64,000 nt of DNA from contig JAFYBN010000070.1 in assembly GCA_017540175.1 (NCBI GenBank), positions 34,931-98,930 on the forward strand, written 5' to 3'. The notes beneath the pieces were generated by a model. That model did no database searches. It was not told the DNA's origin and worked only from the letters and a program-made list of their open reading frames with translations. Below are positions 35,777 through 43,147 of this stretch, piece by piece. This DNA comes from Clostridia bacterium. GTDB lineage: Bacteria > Bacillota > Clostridia > Oscillospirales > CAG-272. A program made the position numbers and the translations under genes. Position 1 is the first letter of the stretch; the number at the start of each line of letters is the position of its first letter.

Positions 35777-35808
35777 CATCGTATAGTCCGCTCAATCGAC
35801 GAAGCCTC

Positions 35809-36477
35809 TTACGGTGTGATCCACAGCGTGAGCGGCGCGGTGTCGATATACTTCCCGAGGTCGTCGACCGCGACGCGGTTTTCCTCGATCACGGTCAGGC
35901 GGACGCAGGCGGTTCCCTTCTTGCCGAGCTTCGGATCCTCCGCGGTGATCGCGAAGGACAGGGAAGGGCTCTTCAGCGCGACGGAATAACGGTCCTCCCA
36001 ATAGGGGAGAAGCTCGTTCACAACGGTGAATTCGGTTTCGGGCGTGACGGCGAGGGAGCGGATCTCGGCGCAGCCGTTGCGGTTCCCGCGCTGGATCAGA
36101 TCAAACGTCCCCGCGACCGCGAACGATACCGCGGCGCCGGAGTCGCGTTCGTGCACGCGCACGAACTCTTCCGCGTCGACGCCGCCGATCTTCGAGAAGG
36201 CTTTCTCTTCCCGCTGGGACCAGTCCTCGAAGGCGCGGTCCCCGATGAGGGACGCCTCGATTTTGTTCATGTACTTCGTGAAGCTGCGCCAGCGGACGCC
36301 GCCCTCGCGGCAGTCCGCGGCGATTTTCGCGATCTCCTCGTCGGAGAGCGCGGAAATCGCGTCGAGCACCTCGTTCCGTTCCAGATAGAACGCGCCGAGG
36401 GTGCGGAAGCGGTCGTAATTCGCACTGATCGTGCGCTTGATGGAGACGATGTCGCGGACGCGGCGTTTGATTGACAT
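35809..36477 (-). CDS. Conserved-looking protein of unknown function, 222 aa
   Basis: I do not recognise this protein. It begins with a basic helix-rich part (MSIKRRVRDIVSIKRTISAN) and a short SDEEIAKIAADCREGG stretch. The central and C-terminal parts are beta-rich with regular hydrophobic alternation (AAVSFAVAGTFDLIQ, FTVVNELLPYWEDRYSVAL), compatible with a small sandwich or lipocalin-like fold. There is no signal peptide or membrane segment, so it should be cytoplasmic. Codon use matches its neighbours. It has a strong promoter (36516-36544) and a GAGG ribosome site, and is divergent from the T-box locus, which makes a functional link possible but unsupported. Confidence 0.65.
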   Translation of the reverse strand: MSIKRRVRDIVSIKRTISANYDRFRTLGAFYLERNEVLDAISALSDEEIAKIAADCREGGVRWRSFTKYMNKIEASLIGDRAFEDWSQREEKAFSKIGGVDAEEFVRVHERDSGAAVSFAVAGTFDLIQRGNRNGCAEIRSLAVTPETEFTVVNELLPYWEDRYSVALKSPSLSFAITAEDPKLGKKGTACVRLTVIEENRVAVDDLGKYIDTAPLTLWITP

Positions 36478-36515
36478 AAGAAGAACCTCGTGTTTTACAA
36501 AGATTTATCAAACTC

Positions 36516-36544
36516 ATTATAGCACGTCCGCGCCGTCTTGTCAA
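36516..36544 (-). promoter_or_regulatory. Consensus promoter of the 222-aa protein gene
   Basis: On the complement, -35 TTGACA (36539-36544), 17-base spacer, -10 TATAAT (36516-36521): a perfect sigma-A promoter. Confidence 0.9.
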
Positions 36545-36714
36545 GCAGAGCAGAGAAATCCCCCGTCCCGGCATTTTTCGGGAGCTCCCCGGCAGTTATC
36601 CCGACGCTTCCCGACGTTCCCCCGGATTTCCCCGCAGAGCAGGGACGCGGAACTTTAGGCAATTCCCACGACACGGCGCGAGGCGAATGATGAATTTTTA
36701 TGCGCAACATCCAC

Positions 36715-36743
36715 TTGACAGAGCGCGGGGTATGTGCTATAAT
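36715..36743 (+). promoter_or_regulatory. Consensus promoter of the T-box transcript
   Basis: -35 TTGACA (36715-36720), 17-base spacer, -10 TATAAT (36738-36743). A very strong promoter, as expected for a gene held back by a leader attenuator. Confidence 0.92.
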
Positions 36744-36749
36744 CACATC

Positions 36750-37024
36750 AATATCGGAAACGCGTTGAAGGGGAACAGGACTTCCGGAATCGTGCAGAGA
36801 GCCGCCGCCGTGAAAACGGACTGGTGCGAGGCGGTCGAGGCAGGGAGTACGGCTCACCCCCGAGCAGCCGTCTGAAATCCTTTCGGAGAGTAAGCGCGGA
36901 CGGGACTTCCCGTTACAGAAGAAGGACATCATGCGTGTCCGAAAAGAGGGCGGTTTTCCGCCGAATCAGAGTGGTACCACGGAGAGAGGTCTTCGTCTCG
37001 TTGTTGTGAGGCGGAGCTTTTTTT
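36750..37024 (+). promoter_or_regulatory. T-box leader (tRNA-sensing riboswitch)
   Basis: The roughly 275-base leader has the canonical parts. Stem I has its base helix ACTTCCG (36780-36786) against CGGA-G-AGT (36884-36891), with GCAGAGAGCC and GGTGCGAGG inside. Hairpins follow (GGACA/TGTCC and GGCGG/CCGCC). The T-box AGAGTGGTACCACGG is at 36968-36982, and the terminator CTTCGTCTC/GAGGCGGAG (36991-37016) is followed by eight T. The T-box base after TGG is T, so it should pair with a tRNA whose discriminator base is A. After TGAA (36873-36876) the next triplet is ATC (36877-36879), my candidate specifier (Ile); this reading is tentative. Uncharged tRNA should favour readthrough into the fused gene at 37052. 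Confidence 0.88.
36991..37024 (+). terminator. T-box regulated terminator
   Basis: Nine-pair stem CTTCGTCTC/GAGGCGGAG with an 8-base loop, then C and a run of T ending at 37024. It competes with the antiterminator formed by the T-box sequence. Confidence 0.85.
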
Positions 37025-37051
37025 ATCCCCCATATAAGATCGGAGGCAATT

Positions 37052-39583
37052 ATGAAAATCTCGTTTTCCACGCTCGGCTGTCCGGATTTTTCCTGGTCGG
37101 ACATTTATTCCATGGCGAAGGACTGCGGTTTCCACGGCATCGAAATGCGCGGACTGGGCGGCAACATCTTTTCGGTGCACGCCGCACCGTTCAAGCCCGA
37201 GAATCTCGCGGCGACCAGAGCGCAGCTGAAGCGGCTCAAGCTCGAGATCTGCTGCCTGTCGTCCGGCTGCGCCCTGCGCTTCACGGAGAAGCGGGACGAG
37301 ACGGTCGCGGAGCTCAAGGAATATATCGCGCTCGCCGAAGCGCTCGGCACGCCGTACATCCGCATCCTCGGCGACCTCACCGCGGAGCCGACGACCGATT
37401 TTGACGACGAGGCGGTCATCGAACCTCTGAGGAAACTCGCGCCGATTGCGGAGGCGGCGGGCGTCACCCTCCTCGTCGAGACGAACGGCGTGTATTCGAA
37501 CACTGCCCGCCTCGCGGACGTTCTCGCGCAGATCGGAAGCGATTCCGTCGCCGCGCTGTGGGATCTCAACCATCCCTACCGCTTCGCGGGCGAATCCCCC
37601 GCGGAGACGATCAAGAACCTCGGCGCGTACGTCAAGCACGTCCACATCAAGGACTCCGTCATGCAGGACGGCAAGGTCGCGTACCGCATCATCGGCGAGG
37701 GCGACCTTCCCATCGACGATTTCATGAGCGCGCTGCGCTCCGTGAACTACGAGGGCTACGTCTCCCTCGAGTGGCTGAAGCAGTACATGCCCGACCTCTC
37801 CGACGCTGGCATCGTCTTCCCGCACTACGCGCACTTCATGCAGAGCTACATCGGCGGCAGCGACCACACGGGCCGGCTGCAGCGGAACAACCGCGGCGAC
37901 GGCTGGTATGTCTGGGAAAAGAACAAGCTCATCGACCTCACCTTCCCGCAGGTGCTCGACCGCATGTGCGAGGAATTCCCGGATCAGTGGGCGTTCCGCT
38001 ACACCACCTGCGATTACAGCCGCACCTATCCCGAATTCCGCGACGACGTGGATACCTTCGCCCGCGCCCTCATCTCCCTCGGCGTGAAGCAGGGCGACCA
38101 TGTGGCGATCTGGGCGACCAACGTCCCCGCGTGGTATCTGACCTTCTGGGCGACCGTCAAGATCGGTGCGGTGCTCGTCACCGTCAACACGGGGTACAAG
38201 ATCCACGAGGCGGAATATCTGCTCCGCCAGTCCGACACCCACACCCTCGTCATGATCGACGGCTACAAGGATTCGGACTATGTCTCGATCATGAAGACGC
38301 TCGTGCCCGAGCTCGAGAGCACCCCCGCGGGCAAGCCCATCCACTCCCGCCGCCTGCCGTTTCTGCGCAACATCATCACCGTGGACTCGAAGCAGCCCGG
38401 CTGCCTGACCTGGGACGAGGCGCTCTCCTATGCCGAGCGCACGCCGGTGGACGCTGTGTACCGCCGCGCCGCCATGATCAACAAGGACGACGTGTGCAAC
38501 ATGCAGTACACGAGCGGCACTACCGGTTTCCCGAAGGGCGTCATGCTCACCCACAGCAACGTCGTGAACAACGGCAAGGCGATCGGCGACTGCATGGATC
38601 TTTCCACCGCGGACCGCATGATGATCCAGGTCCCGATGTTCCACTGCTTCGGAATGGTGCTCGCGATGACCGCATCCATGACCCACGGCACGACCATGAG
38701 CCCGATCCCGGCGTTCTCCCCGCGCGTCAGCCTCGACTGCATCAACCGCGAGAAGATCACGGCGTTCCACGGCGTCCCGACCATGTTCATCGCCATGCTC
38801 GGCCACGCCGACTTCCCGAAGACCGATTTCTCCCACATGCGCACGGGCATCATGGCGGGCTCGCCGTGTCCGATCAAGGTGATGGAAGAGGTCGTGGAGA
38901 AGATGCACATGTCCGAGATCTGCATCACCTACGGTCAGACCGAGGCGTCCCCGGCGACCACGATGTCCAAGACCACGGACAGCATCGAGACCCGCGTGAA
39001 CACCGTCGGCGGCCCGATCTTCGGCGTGGAATGCAAGATCGTCGATCCCGAGACCGGCGAGGACTGCCCCGACAACGTGGACGGCGAATTCTGTGCGCGC
39101 GGCTACAACATCATGAAGGGCTACTACAAGATGCCCGAGGCGACCGCCGCCGTGATCGACAAGGACGGCTGGCTGCACTCCGGCGACCTGCTGCGGCGTC
39201 TCCCGGACGGAAACTACAAGGTCACGGGCCGCATCAAGGACATGATCATCCGCGGCGGCGAGAACATCTACCCGAAGGAGATCGAGGACTTCATCTACAC
39301 CTACCCGAAGGTCGAGGACGTGCAGGTCATCGGCGTGCCTGACAAGGCGTACGGCGAGGAGATCATGGCGTGCGTCATCAAAAAGCCCGGCGAGGACTGC
39401 ACCGCCGAGGAGATCCAGGACTACGTCCGCACGCATATGGCGAAGCATAAGGTGCCGCGGTACGTTGTATTCGTCGATTCCTTCCCGATGAACGCGGCGG
39501 GCAAGATCTTAAAGTACAAAATGCGCGAGGAAGCGAAGAATCTGCCCGAGTTCCGCGAAGCGGCGGGCATCGTGACGGCGTAA
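37052..39583 (+). CDS. Fusion protein: TIM-barrel sugar-phosphate isomerase/epimerase + acyl-CoA synthetase (AMP-binding)
   Basis: An 843-residue fusion. Residues 1-270 are a xylose-isomerase-like/AP-endonuclease-2 TIM barrel (ISFSTLGCPDFSWSDIYSMA; VTLLVETNGVYSNT; LWDLNHPYRF; VKHVHIKD with the usual metal-binding Glu, Asp and His). From about 285 it is a full acyl/aryl-CoA synthetase: P-loop YTSGTTGFPKG near 486-496, the A5-type motif TYGQTEASP near 632-640, GWLHSGDLL near 707-715, the hinge GRIKDMIIRGGENIYPKEIE near 727-746 and the C-terminal Lys in AAGKILK near 820. The ligase should activate a carboxylate with ATP and CoA; the barrel may isomerise a related sugar or hydroxy-acid. GGAGG precedes ATG 37052. 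The gene is governed by a T-box leader, so amino-acid starvation should raise it. The substrate is unknown. Confidence 0.88.
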   Translation: MKISFSTLGCPDFSWSDIYSMAKDCGFHGIEMRGLGGNIFSVHAAPFKPENLAATRAQLKRLKLEICCLSSGCALRFTEKRDETVAELKEYIALAEALGTPYIRILGDLTAEPTTDFDDEAVIEPLRKLAPIAEAAGVTLLVETNGVYSNTARLADVLAQIGSDSVAALWDLNHPYRFAGESPAETIKNLGAYVKHVHIKDSVMQDGKVAYRIIGEGDLPIDDFMSALRSVNYEGYVSLEWLKQYMPDLSDAGIVFPHYAHFMQSYIGGSDHTGRLQRNNRGDGWYVWEKNKLIDLTFPQVLDRMCEEFPDQWAFRYTTCDYSRTYPEFRDDVDTFARALISLGVKQGDHVAIWATNVPAWYLTFWATVKIGAVLVTVNTGYKIHEAEYLLRQSDTHTLVMIDGYKDSDYVSIMKTLVPELESTPAGKPIHSRRLPFLRNIITVDSKQPGCLTWDEALSYAERTPVDAVYRRAAMINKDDVCNMQYTSGTTGFPKGVMLTHSNVVNNGKAIGDCMDLSTADRMMIQVPMFHCFGMVLAMTASMTHGTTMSPIPAFSPRVSLDCINREKITAFHGVPTMFIAMLGHADFPKTDFSHMRTGIMAGSPCPIKVMEEVVEKMHMSEICITYGQTEASPATTMSKTTDSIETRVNTVGGPIFGVECKIVDPETGEDCPDNVDGEFCARGYNIMKGYYKMPEATAAVIDKDGWLHSGDLLRRLPDGNYKVTGRIKDMIIRGGENIYPKEIEDFIYTYPKVEDVQVIGVPDKAYGEEIMACVIKKPGEDCTAEEIQDYVRTHMAKHKVPRYVVFVDSFPMNAAGKILKYKMREEAKNLPEFREAAGIVTA

Positions 39584-39604
39584 GCGCCGAAGCAAAAAGA
39601 CGGA

Positions 39605-39650
39605 AAAACCGTGCGGCTGGTCCGGAATCAGCCGCACGGTTTATTTTCGT
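39605..39650. terminator. Bidirectional terminator between the fused ligase and the ACT protein
   Basis: Perfect 12-base stem ACCGTGCGGCTG (39608-39619)/CAGCCGCACGGT (39629-39640), with AAAAA on the left and TTATTTT on the right, so it can work for both convergent genes. Confidence 0.9.
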
Positions 39651-39664
39651 TTTAAGCGTAAGAC

Positions 39665-40093
39665 TCAGAATTTCAGGTCCGCGTCGGTGAGGAGAACGAA
39701 GCCTTTTTCCGTGAGCAGGGCTTCGGTCTTCACGTTGTCCTCCACGCGGAGGACGACGTAGGCGCTGGACGCGGGAGAAGCGACGAAGGCGTACAGGTAT
39801 TCCACCGAGATATCCGCTTCGGTCAGCACGCGCAAGAGTTCGGTGAGACCGCCCTTTTCGTCGGGGATCTGCACGCTGACCACGTCGGTGACGCTCACGA
39901 TGCGTCCCTCTACGGAAAGCGCCATGGCGGCGGCGCGGGGATCGTTGACGATCAGTCGAAGAATGCCGTAGTTCTGGGTATCGGCGATGGAAAAGGCGCG
40001 GATGTTGATGCCCGCGGTGCTCAGAATTTTTGTGATCTCATAAAGCGATCCGTTCTTGTTTTCGGCAAAAACAGATAATTGCTTGACAGACAT
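39665..40093 (-). CDS. Tandem ACT-domain amino-acid-binding protein
   Basis: A 142-residue protein made of two ACT domains (about 1-70 and 71-142). The first has the typical QLSVFAENKNGSLYEITKIL and INIRAFSIADT, the second GGLTELLRVLTEADISVEYL. ACT pairs bind small ligands, usually amino acids. Stand-alone two-ACT proteins of this type are often encoded next to phenylacetate-CoA-ligase-like genes in anaerobes, and here the neighbour is an acyl-CoA ligase. The T-box on that neighbour also senses an amino acid, so a shared role in amino-acid-derived acyl-CoA metabolism is plausible. ATG 40093 has GGAGG eight bases upstream; promoter at 40138-40166. Convergent with the ligase gene. Confidence 0.88.
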   Translation of the reverse strand: MSVKQLSVFAENKNGSLYEITKILSTAGINIRAFSIADTQNYGILRLIVNDPRAAAMALSVEGRIVSVTDVVSVQIPDEKGGLTELLRVLTEADISVEYLYAFVASPASSAYVVLRVEDNVKTEALLTEKGFVLLTDADLKF

Positions 40094-40137
40094 AATGGTA
40101 TCCTCCGAGAAAGCATATTTGCGGTTTCTGTATATAT

Positions 40138-40166
40138 ATTAAATCACGAAACGGAGGGATTGTCAA
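40138..40166 (-). promoter_or_regulatory. Promoter of the ACT-domain gene
   Basis: On the complement, -35 TTGACA (40161-40166), 17-base spacer, -10 TTTAAT (40138-40143) in an AT-rich run. Confidence 0.75.
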
Positions 40167-40289
40167 GAGGAAACGGAAAAACCGCCGCAAATTCCCGTAT
40201 GTTTTTTCACGCTTTGGAAAACCCGGGAAAAGGGGGCGCGGGAAATGTAAATATCCGATGAAAAAAAAGATAATTCTTTTCCCCCTCCC

Positions 40290-40317
40290 TTGCGCGCGTG
40301 GAAATTTGCGATATAAT
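40290..40317 (+). promoter_or_regulatory. Promoter of the sortase operon
   Basis: -35 TTGCGC (40290-40295), 16-base spacer, -10 TATAAT (40312-40317). Confidence 0.7.
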
Positions 40318-40371
40318 AATCCTGTGATATTGTTCTCTCCCGGCATGGGACCGGGTTTTGCAAGGACTGAC

Positions 40372-41472
40372 ATGGAACTGTTCAAAAAGAAGAAAAACGC
40401 CCCGGCAAAGGAAGACAACGAAGTGTTTGCCGAGGAATATACATTCGACCGTACCATTGAGGATTCCGATTTTACGGGCGGAACGTTCATCAATTCCCTT
40501 GAAGAACTGAGGGAAGAGGATATCGACCTCTCTCCCGCCGCTGAAGGAAAGCGGGAGGGCCCCGGCATTTTCGAGTGGATCCGGCGGGTCCTCTTCTGGC
40601 TCTTTCTCATTGCCTTTCTCGTCAGCTCGTTTCTGCTCGTCCGCAATATGATCCAGAAACGGGAGGGCAGCCGGATCTATTCCCAGCTGCAGGAGGAATT
40701 CTTTTCAACCGGTTTTTCCTTTGACATCAACGACCCGATGGGCGCGGGCGAGGCCGAGATCTCCGGGCTGAGCATGGACGCGGGGCAGAGGACCATCCGC
40801 ACCATGACCGAGCTCCTCGAGGAAGGCGTCTCCGATGAGGAGGAGCCCGCACCCGTCGAAACCGTCAGCTCCGGCTCCGGCAGCTACAACGTCGAGCTGC
40901 AGCGCATGCGCGCGGGCCTGCAGAACCTCTCCCGCATCAATCCCGACATCTACGGCTGGATCACCGTCAGCGGAACGAATATCAACTATCCCCTCGTGCA
41001 GTGCGAGGACAACGATTATTACCTGAACCACGCCTCCAACGGCGAGTTCAACCCCTACGGGTCGATCTTCGCGGATTACCGCCTGAACCGCACGATCACA
41101 CGCAACTACAACACCGTGTTCTACGGGCACAATATTTCGACGGGCGACATGCTCCACGACGTGACGAAATTCTTCAACGAGGATGTTTTCAACAGCACAT
41201 ATATTTATATTTATACGATCGAGGGGATTTTCGTCTACGAGCCGTTTTCCGTTTACGAATCGCGGTACGACTACGAATACTTCAAGGTGGGCTTCCGCAA
41301 CGCGCAGGAATTCATCGACTTCGCCGACGAAGTGCGCGACAAATCCTCCGTAAAGAAGGACGTCGAGTTCACGGCGAACGACCGCGTGCTCACGCTTTCG
41401 ACCTGTACGAACGGCTTCTACACGCAGCGGTACGCGCTGCACGCGAAGCTCATCCAATCCATCGTCGACTGA
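40372..41472 (+). CDS. Class B sortase
   Basis: A 366-residue membrane-anchored transpeptidase that cuts a sorting signal and links surface proteins to the wall. An acidic cytoplasmic N-terminus (about 1-68) is followed by one membrane helix (about 72-92), an acidic/Ser linker, and then the sortase domain from about 175 (PDIYGWITVSGTNINYPLVQ). The catalytic set is complete: His253 in FYGHN, Cys345 in TLSTC and Arg353 in TQRYAL. The TLSTC box and the long insert before it fit class B. The unusually long cytoplasmic tail is extra. ATG 40372 after AAGGA. No LPXTG/NPQTN-type protein is beside it in the window, so the substrate is elsewhere. Confidence 0.92.
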   Translation: MELFKKKKNAPAKEDNEVFAEEYTFDRTIEDSDFTGGTFINSLEELREEDIDLSPAAEGKREGPGIFEWIRRVLFWLFLIAFLVSSFLLVRNMIQKREGSRIYSQLQEEFFSTGFSFDINDPMGAGEAEISGLSMDAGQRTIRTMTELLEEGVSDEEEPAPVETVSSGSGSYNVELQRMRAGLQNLSRINPDIYGWITVSGTNINYPLVQCEDNDYYLNHASNGEFNPYGSIFADYRLNRTITRNYNTVFYGHNISTGDMLHDVTKFFNEDVFNSTYIYIYTIEGIFVYEPFSVYESRYDYEYFKVGFRNAQEFIDFADEVRDKSSVKKDVEFTANDRVLTLSTCTNGFYTQRYALHAKLIQSIVD

Positions 41473-41480
41473 TATGCGAT

Positions 41481-42404
41481 ATGACAGAATTGCTTGACCT
41501 TCTTCGCTGTCCCGCGTGCGGCGGGACGCTCGCCCGCCGCGATGGATCCCTTGTCTGCGAAGCGCGGCACGCCTACGATCTCGCGCGGGCGGGATACGTC
41601 AATCTGCTGCCGCCCGGAAAAATGAAAAACGCCCGCGCCGGCGACGAGGCCGTCATGGTGCGGGCGCGGACCGCTTTTCTCTCGCTCGGTCGTTACGATC
41701 CGATCGACGAAGCGCTCGCCGACGCGCTGTGCCGCCTCCTGCCGGACGGGGAAGCGGTCGTCGTCGACATGGGCGCGGGAGAGGGATGGCATACCTGCCG
41801 CACGGCGGAGCTGCTGTTCGAAAAGCGCGCCGCTCCCGTTCTGGCGCTCGGATTTGACGCGTCGAAATACGCGGCGGAACGCGGATGCGCGCTCGCCCGC
41901 GCCCGGGGACACTTCTCGCGCTGCGCGCTCGGCTCGCCCCGGGAAGGGGACGTGACCGTCGCGTGCCTGCCGGGCAATATCTTTCATCTGCCCGTCGCGG
42001 ACGCCTGCGCGTCGGCGGCGCTGAGCCTGTTCGCTCCGGTCCCGTGGGCGGAGGCGGCGCGCGTGCTCGCCCCCGGCGGCATCCTCGCCGTGGTTTCCGC
42101 AGGACGGGATCACCTCATCGAGCTGAGGCGCGAGCTGTACGACGAGGTCCGCACGACCGAATATCTTCCCGCGCCTCCCGAGGACTCCCCGCTGAAACTG
42201 CTCGAGCGCGTCCCCCTCGCCTTTTCCTTTGCGGCAGAGAGCAGGGAAGAGCTCGAAAATCTTTTCGTTATGACCCCCTTTTATCATAAAACGGGAGAGG
42301 ACGGAAGACGGCGTCTTGCACAGCGCGACGGAATGCGCCTGACGGCGTCCGTGAATCTCTCTCTCTTCGTTCTTCGAGGTGTGACATGCTCTTCGGCGTC
42401 GTGA
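41481..42404 (+). CDS. RlmA-like 23S rRNA (guanine-N1) methyltransferase
   Basis: A 307-residue SAM-dependent methyltransferase with the RlmA layout. The N-terminal zinc ribbon LRCPACGGTL (Cys10, Cys13) continues to VCEARHAYDLARAGYVNLL, the standard family lead. The SAM loop VVDMGAGEGWHT is near 95-106, followed by acidic and substrate motifs such as NIFHLPVADACAS near 172-184. RlmA methylates G745/G748 of 23S rRNA; this homolog could also be a related self-resistance enzyme. The start is ATG 41481, eight bases after the sortase stop. The end overlaps the following glycosyltransferase start by 19 bases, so the three genes form one plus-strand operon. Confidence 0.83.
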   Translation: MTELLDLLRCPACGGTLARRDGSLVCEARHAYDLARAGYVNLLPPGKMKNARAGDEAVMVRARTAFLSLGRYDPIDEALADALCRLLPDGEAVVVDMGAGEGWHTCRTAELLFEKRAAPVLALGFDASKYAAERGCALARARGHFSRCALGSPREGDVTVACLPGNIFHLPVADACASAALSLFAPVPWAEAARVLAPGGILAVVSAGRDHLIELRRELYDEVRTTEYLPAPPEDSPLKLLERVPLAFSFAAESREELENLFVMTPFYHKTGEDGRRRLAQRDGMRLTASVNLSLFVLRGVTCSSAS

Positions 42405-43147
42405 TCCCCATGTACAACGAGAGCGAGGTCATCGAGACATGCGCGCGGGATCTGACCGACGTTCTCGAAGCGCACGGACGGAAAACTCCGGATTTTCGCT
42501 ATGAGATCCTGTTTTCCGACGACGGCTCCACGGACGGCTGCGGCGCGATCGTGAAGGATTTCGCCGAAAAGACCGCGCTGTCCCACGGCTCGATCTCCGT
42601 CCTCAGAGCGGAAGAGAACCGGGGCAAGGGCGCGGCGGTGCGCGCGGGCATGCTCGAGAGCCGCGCGCACGTCGTTTCGTTCACCGACAGCGACCTCGCC
42701 TACGGCGCGGAGATTCTTTTGTCCATGCTCGACGAGCGGGAAAGGACCGGCGTCGATCTGCTCATCGGTTCCCGCGCTCTCGCGAAGGACGGTTACGCGG
42801 GCTATACGGCAGCGCGAAAACTCGCCTCCCGCGTTTATTTAAAGCTCCTGTCCCTCGCCGCCGGGTTCCGCCATACGGATTCCCAATGCGGCGTCAAGCT
42901 CTTCTCAGCTCCCGCGGCACACGAGATTTTCTCCCGCACCCGGACCGACGGCTGGGCGTTCGACCTCGAAGTTCTGCTCCGCGCGGAAAAGCTCGGCTTC
43001 ACGGTCGGCGAATATCCCGTCACGGTGCTGAGGCACCGCGCCTCGAAGGTGCGCCTGCTCCGCGACAGCGTGAAGATGTTCCGCGAGGTGTTCCGCATCC
43101 GCCGCGAGGTGAACGCCGAGGCGGCCGGAAAGCCCCCTCAGCGGTAA
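42386..43147 (+). CDS. Glycosyltransferase family 2, dolichyl-phosphate-sugar-synthase-like
   Basis: A 253-residue GT-A glycosyltransferase with the family 2 start LFGVVIPMYNESEVI, the nucleotide-binding ILFSDDGSTDG near 42-52, RGKGAAVRAGM near 80-90, and the metal-binding DSDLAYG near 103-109. CGVKLF near 170-175 is typical of the dolichyl/undecaprenyl-phosphate glucosyl- or mannosyltransferase group. It probably moves a sugar from a nucleotide donor to a polyprenyl phosphate at the membrane; no membrane helices are visible, so it would act peripherally. It overlaps the methyltransferase gene by 19 bases and ends 10 bases inside the oppositely oriented SleB-type gene. Confidence 0.88.
   Translation: MLFGVVIPMYNESEVIETCARDLTDVLEAHGRKTPDFRYEILFSDDGSTDGCGAIVKDFAEKTALSHGSISVLRAEENRGKGAAVRAGMLESRAHVVSFTDSDLAYGAEILLSMLDERERTGVDLLIGSRALAKDGYAGYTAARKLASRVYLKLLSLAAGFRHTDSQCGVKLFSAPAAHEIFSRTRTDGWAFDLEVLLRAEKLGFTVGEYPVTVLRHRASKVRLLRDSVKMFREVFRIRREVNAEAAGKPPQR

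Noticed and set aside
36929-39448. 839-residue minus-strand frame
   Set aside because: Antisense to the fused isomerase/ligase, which has all catalytic motifs and a T-box leader.
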